A stretch of 64,000 nt of DNA, taken from Gongronella butleri. Lineage: Eukaryota; Mucoromycota; Mucoromycetes; Mucorales; Cunninghamellaceae. Of the stretch, positions 59,283 through 64,000 are shown piece after piece. Location: contig JAIWZP010000012.1 of the NCBI GenBank assembly GCA_025201375.1, positions 186,001 to 250,000 of the forward strand, in the 5' to 3' direction. The first letter of the stretch is position 1. Every line of letters begins with the position of its first letter. Below the pieces are notes generated by a model. The model was given only the letters and a program-made list of their open reading frames with translations, ran no database searches and was not told the origin of the DNA. Both the position numbers and the translations under genes were made by a program.

Positions 59283-60180
59283 TTAGCCGTATGTCTTGAG
59301 CTGACTTTGCCATTTTTTTTGCCAGTTTTGGCCCAATTTTCGACCTGGATCTCAGTTTGCCAGAAACTTTTGCCTGGGATGATGTTGCGCTATGGCGATC
59401 GGTCAAAAATATTTGTAAATCCCAAATTTTTTTGTCCATTGCTTGTCCAAGTGTCTATGATTTTCTGATAAAAATGGGGGGTGACGAAGTGGGGCAATCC
59501 CCCTAATAGTTTCGCCACCCCCTGGGTGGAGAACTATGATTTCTGTAGCCCCACCCACCCAGTTGACCTTATGATACCAAGAGTTTACAGTATTAAAAGT
59601 CTACCTGAAAATGCCACAAACATGGAATTCTGTCCGTCCTCCTATGAAAGGTGTTTTACTGTATATGTACCGTAATCAAGGTTGCAGAATCGAATGGCAA
59701 TGTCAAAATTTTATTTTCATTTAATGGATTTCGAGAAATTGATGACTTTGCCGCATTTTTTCCGTTTGGTCATACGGTAAGATGGGTCCCTCAAAAAATG
59801 CTCAAATCGCAAACCGGATCCGCATATCCGATGCAGAATTTGATTCTCTTTCAGCATGCGGAAAATATCAGGACCGGTTTCATGAGTAGGATACCGCGTA
59901 AATCGCGTTTTTGTCTCTAAATCTTGTTGACGGGGGCGGCACGGGGCGAATTTTAGATGACCAACGCAAACTCATCAATTTCTCGAAATCCGTAGTAGAA
60001 TCAAAATAAAATTTTGACATTGCCATTATTCGATTCTGCGTCCTTGATTACATACGGCATAAAGCACCTTGCATAATATCGCAACATGCCAGGCAAAAGT
60101 TTCTGGCAAACTCGAGATCCAGGTCGAAAATTGGGCCAAAATGGCAAAAAATGGTCAAGTCAGCTTAAGACATACGGCTA
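59283..60180. repeat. Nested inverted repeat
   Basis: Outer arms: 59283-59395 and about 60066-60180 (each contains 'gccagaaacttttgcctggg' or its inverse). Inner arms: about 59675-59760 and 59960-60055 (each contains 'ggcaatgtcaaaattttatt' or its inverse and 'gatttcgagaaattgatga' or its inverse). The left side carries about 280 extra bp between outer and inner arms (59396-59674), absent from the right side. Confidence 0.8.
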
Positions 60181-61141
60181 CTGTATTTCTGCTTTTCCCG
60201 ACGCTACAGCCTGCCCAATTATCGAGACCACCTCAACCGCGAAAAAGAGCGTCAAAATCGCGAAAAATAGTTTTCTAGCCTTCCGATTTCATCTCATTCT
60301 TCACATCACAACTCCAGGCAGCTTCTTTTTATTTCTTTACGCTTACTGTATTTTGACTTGCGCAGCTTTTTTTATTATGATACTTATTTTTGTTCACTAT
60401 GATACAGTATAGATTTTTTTACTCCATCCGGTTTTTTTCACTTACACAATAAATTTTTCTTGATACGTATGATTAAAATAGCACCTCTGACTGCTTGTCA
60501 ATAGTCTTATACTTTTTTTCGCCTCTCCTTTCACACAGGACACAGGACACACGCTCCAGGCTTTTGTAATACTTGTTCCTGAGTAAATTGCAAAATGTTG
60601 GTTATTTTTGAACGAAAATCGTTGATTTCTCTGTCAATTTTTGTTGGACACTGATGTAGCAGCTCTCATTAGACACTGTATCGAATTCTGCATCTTTTAT
60701 CATTGTCCGTGCACCGTGTTTTTCTTGGACGCTTGTTAAAATGCTCAATTTCTCGATCAAGCAATACTGTATTGACATTCATGGCGGAAGCAAGCAAGCA
60801 ACTCGTTTTTTCTGCGCTTTTGAGATGGAAGCGTACGCTGGCATGACAGTCGCTCGTGTACACAAAATCCCGCACGACGAGTACAAAGGCATGCAATTGC
60901 TTTAAAAGTCTTGATTTTTACTTTTATTATTAGATGGCGGAAGGTCCTTTGTGTTATTCACACGACCTTGGAAATTTTCTGACTTGCATGAATGAAAGAC
61001 AATGAAATTGCGATTGATAAATTGTCTATGAGCGCCATGTTCCTTTTTTTTCTCGTTCTCTCTTTCTCTCTCTTTTTCTTTCTCATTCTTTTTTTTCTTA
61101 CTGGCAACTGGCTCATTTCCCTTTTCTTGTTCATCTGGCCC

Positions 61142-63046
61142 ATGTATCAGCTACCTGACGAGCTACTTTTCCAAGTATTTGACGCATTGCCAGCTGCCGA
61201 GCTCCTTGAGCTGCGTCTTTTAAGCCGCAAAATGTGTCGTGTAGCGTCTGACGTCTATTTTCGCAAGACGCAGGTGACCATTAGCGATCCGTTTAAGCTG
61301 GATGATCTTTTAAATCATCTTATCCCGGGCCCATGCGTCGCGTCGCTGCCCATCCGCCACCTGGAGTTGCAGCCAAATGCGTGGATGATGCCAAGCGACC
61401 TCAGCAGTGGTTGGATGGACAGAGAACTCGCTGCGATGGTTGGCCGCATCAAGCAACTTTTGCAGCATGTGCGCACACTGAGCGTTGTTTTTCCGGCAGA
61501 AATGTACTACACGACGCCACAGAGCGTGAAATGGGGCCTGCTGCTTCCTGTTCTCCGTCGACTGCCTTTGCTGCGCCATTTTCGGCTTGTTTTGCCCAAT
61601 TATACGTTTTTCCCAGGCCCAGCCGTGCTTTCGCCGCATCTCACGCATCTCTATCTGGCATGTGACTTGAACCTGGGCGAGATCGTGGTGTTTGCACAGC
61701 AGCTGCAGCAACTGGTCGTCTTTCATGTCCAAATGGACATGGAACCTTATCTCGGCGAGCAGCCACTCGAGCGCCTTATCGCCGACAAGCACATGAACAT
61801 CCACCTGGCGCAAAGCCGGCATCTCCGAGAGTTGTCATATGCCGTCCAAGAGGAGGGTCGGCCGGATAATCTGTCGTTGGCGCGCTTGCTGCATTTCTTT
61901 TTTTACATGGCACCGTGCTTGGACAAGTTGATCATCAAGCACCCCTACGGTGAGAAATATACTCTGACGCGAGCTGCCGACCTAAACACGCCACCATTTG
62001 ACGCGTCATTGCCATTTTGGGAGAATATCGGTATTCCTCGATTGATTTATTTTGTCGAAGGCAACTTCAGCCCGTATTTGCCGTGTCATCCGCAGCAGCA
62101 CGAGGACACGCCAACAACAGGCGATCCAGAAAGCGGCCTTTTCGAGATCAAGATCAAACATGCGCATTGCTCTGCCATGTTTATGCTGATGGCGGACTAC
62201 CTTCCGGCGCACCGTGTCACGTCTTTGGTGCTTGACTATTATTCCGCTGACGTGGACGAGGAAGTCGTCGACGACGAGCTCTTGGAGGACTTTTGGCCGC
62301 ATTTGCTTGATACACTGCCGATGCTGCCGATGCTAACGTCGCTGTTGATCCGCAGCGTGCGCCGACTCCGTATGCACCACGTTGCCAATATTCAAGGCAA
62401 CACGCAGCAGCACGTACGTCTCGAGCAATTGACGCTGGTCAATTGCAGCATTGATGAGCCAAGCACGCTCGAAAATCTGCTGCAAACGCGCTTGGAGCCG
62501 CGCCAATTCACACTACAGAATAGCCTCTGCTACCGCGGTCATCTGGGCGAGACCGCCATAGCGCATCCACTTGCACCATTGCTGGCGTCAATGCACGCAG
62601 CCTGTCGTTTTGATTATTTCCGGTGGTGGACGCTCCCCTTGGTCAATTCTCGCCTTCATCTGCACTTGCAAGATTATCCGGACGCCTTGATCATCGTGTT
62701 GCAGGACCCAGCATGGGCGCGCACTGAGCCATTCACGCGTATGTGGGTCACCAGAAACCTATACACGACGAACAATGTGCGTCCAATAGGTAGCGAGCTC
62801 ACGCAGGAAGAGGTACAGCGTGTCATTTCGCATCTTTATGAGTTTGCCGATGAATTGCACGATCCTCACCTCGAGATATTTGACTCGTACCCGCGATTCA
62901 CCACCTTTTTCGACCACGCTATCTTTTGTCTGACATACAATTACATCTCTGTTTACTGCTGCCAATCACTCGACGAATGCGTTGTCAATGTCGAGCCCCT
63001 CGCCCATGTTGCCGACAAGGAGATTTACGATTGGCCACTGCAATGA
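61142..63046 (+). CDS. F-box protein
   Basis: One intronless frame of 634 residues if it starts at the ATG at 61142; the frame is open further left to 60992, but those 50 residues are a T-rich artefact-like hydrophobic stretch. The N-terminus 'MYQLPDELLFQVFDALPAAE' followed by 'LLELRLLSRKMCRVASDVYF' is a classic F-box (LPxELLxxIFxxL...LRxVxRxW-type). The rest is Leu-rich with strands and helices resembling degenerate leucine-rich repeats ('LLPVLRRLPLLRHFRLVLPN', 'LLDTLPMLPMLTSLLIRSVR'). Known role: the F-box binds Skp1 and the rest picks substrates for SCF ubiquitin ligases. An aataaaa follows the stop at 63058. It has no introns, unlike most genes here. Confidence 0.85.
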   Translation: MYQLPDELLFQVFDALPAAELLELRLLSRKMCRVASDVYFRKTQVTISDPFKLDDLLNHLIPGPCVASLPIRHLELQPNAWMMPSDLSSGWMDRELAAMVGRIKQLLQHVRTLSVVFPAEMYYTTPQSVKWGLLLPVLRRLPLLRHFRLVLPNYTFFPGPAVLSPHLTHLYLACDLNLGEIVVFAQQLQQLVVFHVQMDMEPYLGEQPLERLIADKHMNIHLAQSRHLRELSYAVQEEGRPDNLSLARLLHFFFYMAPCLDKLIIKHPYGEKYTLTRAADLNTPPFDASLPFWENIGIPRLIYFVEGNFSPYLPCHPQQHEDTPTTGDPESGLFEIKIKHAHCSAMFMLMADYLPAHRVTSLVLDYYSADVDEEVVDDELLEDFWPHLLDTLPMLPMLTSLLIRSVRRLRMHHVANIQGNTQQHVRLEQLTLVNCSIDEPSTLENLLQTRLEPRQFTLQNSLCYRGHLGETAIAHPLAPLLASMHAACRFDYFRWWTLPLVNSRLHLHLQDYPDALIIVLQDPAWARTEPFTRMWVTRNLYTTNNVRPIGSELTQEEVQRVISHLYEFADELHDPHLEIFDSYPRFTTFFDHAIFCLTYNYISVYCCQSLDECVVNVEPLAHVADKEIYDWPLQ

Positions 63047-63266
63047 ACATCCCATTTAATAAAAAAAAAATCCAGACTGTTGTGATCTCATTCTTTCTTT
63101 TATGGATGATGCTGGCATAAAATGTCAAAAAAAAAAAAAAAATCAAAGGGGCACGCCATTGACCCCAGGCCCCAATGACCCCCTGCCGCCGTACAAAAAA
63201 AAAGTGATATCAATGACTGCGATGCATTTTTTTTAATATTTCTATGGGTTGCTATGTACAAAATGT

Positions 63267-63653
63267 CTATTTCTTCTTGCCGGCCTTTGCATTGGCGACC
63301 TTTTTGGGTGTGCCGCCTGTGGCAATGACCTTTTTCATGGCGTCTGAGACGGCGGCGTCGCTCTCGATCCAGCTGATGTCGCCCAATTCGGCAATGTCGC
63401 CAAAGCGCTTTTGGAATTTGGACATTTGCTCACTTTCGCCGGTGACGCCCTCCTTGAGCATGGCCGGGTTCCACAGCGGGTGGTTGCGGGTGTCCTTGGT
63501 AAGTCTGACCTGGGATCGCACGGGCGAGGTGGTGCGCACTGTGAATGTGGCGCCATTGCTAAGGACAATGGTTTGTAAAAACTTCTCGGGCACCGCGTAC
63601 GTTGACGAGTAGCGTCGTGTGACCTGCACGATCTGTTTGGCGGTGGTGTTCAT
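63267..63653 (-). CDS. MRPL36: Mitochondrial ribosomal protein bL31m
   Basis: Intronless, 128 residues from the ATG at 63653 (an in-frame upstream ATG-like extension to 63677 is Phe/Leu rich and not used in my model). The start 'MNTTAKQIVQVTRRYSSTYA' is a short mitochondrial presequence. The bL31m core is seen in 'FLQTIVLSNGATFTVRTTSP' and 'RSQVRLTKDTRNHPLWNPAM'. The C-terminus ends Lys rich ('KKVANAKAGKKK'). Known role: large-subunit protein of the mitochondrial ribosome. Confidence 0.92.
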   Translation of the reverse strand: MNTTAKQIVQVTRRYSSTYAVPEKFLQTIVLSNGATFTVRTTSPVRSQVRLTKDTRNHPLWNPAMLKEGVTGESEQMSKFQKRFGDIAELGDISWIESDAAVSDAMKKVIATGGTPKKVANAKAGKKK

Positions 63654-63887
63654 TTGGTTAAAAAGAAAAAGAAGCAAGAAAAAGAAAGAACGAGAACGAG
63701 AAGGAGGAACAAAACAAATTCAGGCCTTGTCTTGCCGTCCAATTGCATCTTTTGAGCTGCCGCTGTAAGCGGGGCCCCAAAAAGCCACAGGCTGAGAAAT
63801 AAATGCATGAAAAAAAAAAAGTGGCAAGGTCCAAACGCACCCTTGTTGCCGCTTTCGTTCTTTTTCTTCCCTTTTTTTTTTCTCTGT

Positions 63888-64000
63888 ATGTCTGCCGTGC
63901 ACCCTTTTTCCGGCTGCTGTGCAGCGTTTGGTGCTGGTGGCATGTTGCGTGTACCAATGCGCACGCTTGCCAGCAAGGCTTCACGCAAGAAGCGTCACCT
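63888..64000 (+). CDS. Partial gene start, possible mitochondrial protein
   Basis: The frame from the ATG at 63888 reads to the window edge: 'MSAVHPFSGCCAAFGAGGML' followed by 'RVPMRTLASKASRKKRH'. The Arg/Ser/Ala-rich, acid-free composition resembles a mitochondrial presequence, and 'ASKASRKKRH' resembles the basic start of mitochondrial ribosomal proteins. It is divergent from bL31m with only about 230 bp between. The family cannot be fixed from so few residues. Confidence 0.45.
   Translation, partial: MSAVHPFSGCCAAFGAGGMLRVPMRTLASKASRKKRH

Larger units (their letters stand above)
55369..61141. other. Gene-free block with foldback elements
   Basis: About 5.8 kb without an intact gene. It contains a purine-rich tract (56060-56200), a long inverted repeat (56324-57366), a perfect 30-bp palindrome (57460-57489), repeat copy C, a 570-bp foldback element, a coding-like fragment and a nested inverted repeat. 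Confidence 0.55.

Noticed and set aside
60992..61141. 50-residue hydrophobic extension of the F-box frame
   Set aside because: It comes from a CT-rich promoter tract; the F-box starts right after the ATG at 61142, as is usual.
1..64000. CRISPR arrays, bacterial operons or phage genes
   Set aside because: No regularly spaced direct repeats of the right size; genes have spliceosomal introns and are eukaryotic.

Overview
This is a nuclear fragment of a fungus. Genes are dense and divided by many short GT-AG introns. Several products are typical of fungi: a Sur7/PalI membrane protein, a Ccc1-type vacuolar metal transporter, a Pho80-like cyclin, Rav2/Rogdi and Csf1. The gene style (short introns, long A or T homopolymers in introns, a membrane-tethered bZIP factor) suggests an early-diverging fungus, most likely Mucoromycota. 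That placement is inference; no marker gene in the window fixes it.

Layout: 0.5-1.1 kb, small unknown acidic protein (+). 1.6-2.9 kb, bZIP factor with a membrane segment (-). 3.4-4.8 kb, Rav2/Rogdi-like V-ATPase assembly subunit (-). 4.8-7.3 kb, repeat-rich gene-free DNA. 7.35-9.2 kb, putative eIF4E-binding protein (-). 9.6-12.35 kb, secreted phospholipase C-type phosphoesterase (-). 15.0-16.3 kb, Ccc1-like transporter (+). 16.7-18.2 kb, peroxisomal D-amino-acid oxidase (-). 19.46 kb, tRNA-Ser(AGA). 22.35-23.3 kb, Sur7/PalI-like protein (+). 24.0-25.0 kb, Pho80-like cyclin (-). 25.8-27.7 kb, twinfilin (-). 28.0-28.7 kb and 29.2-30.9 kb, two unrecognised proteins (+). 31.1-31.9 kb, Cu/Zn superoxide dismutase (-). 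32.9-34.5 kb, rhomboid protease (-), divergent from an S33 peptidase at 34.7-36.4 kb (+). 36.4-40.6 kb, repeat-rich. 40.6-53.4 kb, a giant Csf1/BLTP1-type bridge-like lipid-transfer protein in about 20 exons (-), divergent from a mitochondrial malonyl-CoA:ACP transacylase at 53.8-55.4 kb (+). 55.4-61.1 kb, a gene-free block packed with foldback structures. 61.1-63.0 kb, F-box protein (+). 63.3-63.65 kb, mitochondrial ribosomal protein bL31m (-), divergent from a gene start that leaves the window.

The genes do not form one pathway; most are housekeeping functions. The least explained material is in the gene-free blocks. There is a dispersed repeat family with three copies, a long inverted repeat with arms of about 440 bp, a 570-bp foldback element abutting one repeat copy, a further nested inverted repeat, and frequent short TACTGTA/TACAGTA palindromes. 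These look like mobile or hairpin-forming elements and are the best candidates for something undescribed.

Exon-intron models were made by eye from splice-site consensus and reading-frame continuity, so single exon edges may be off by a few bases. Family assignments rest on recognised motifs, not on a database search.
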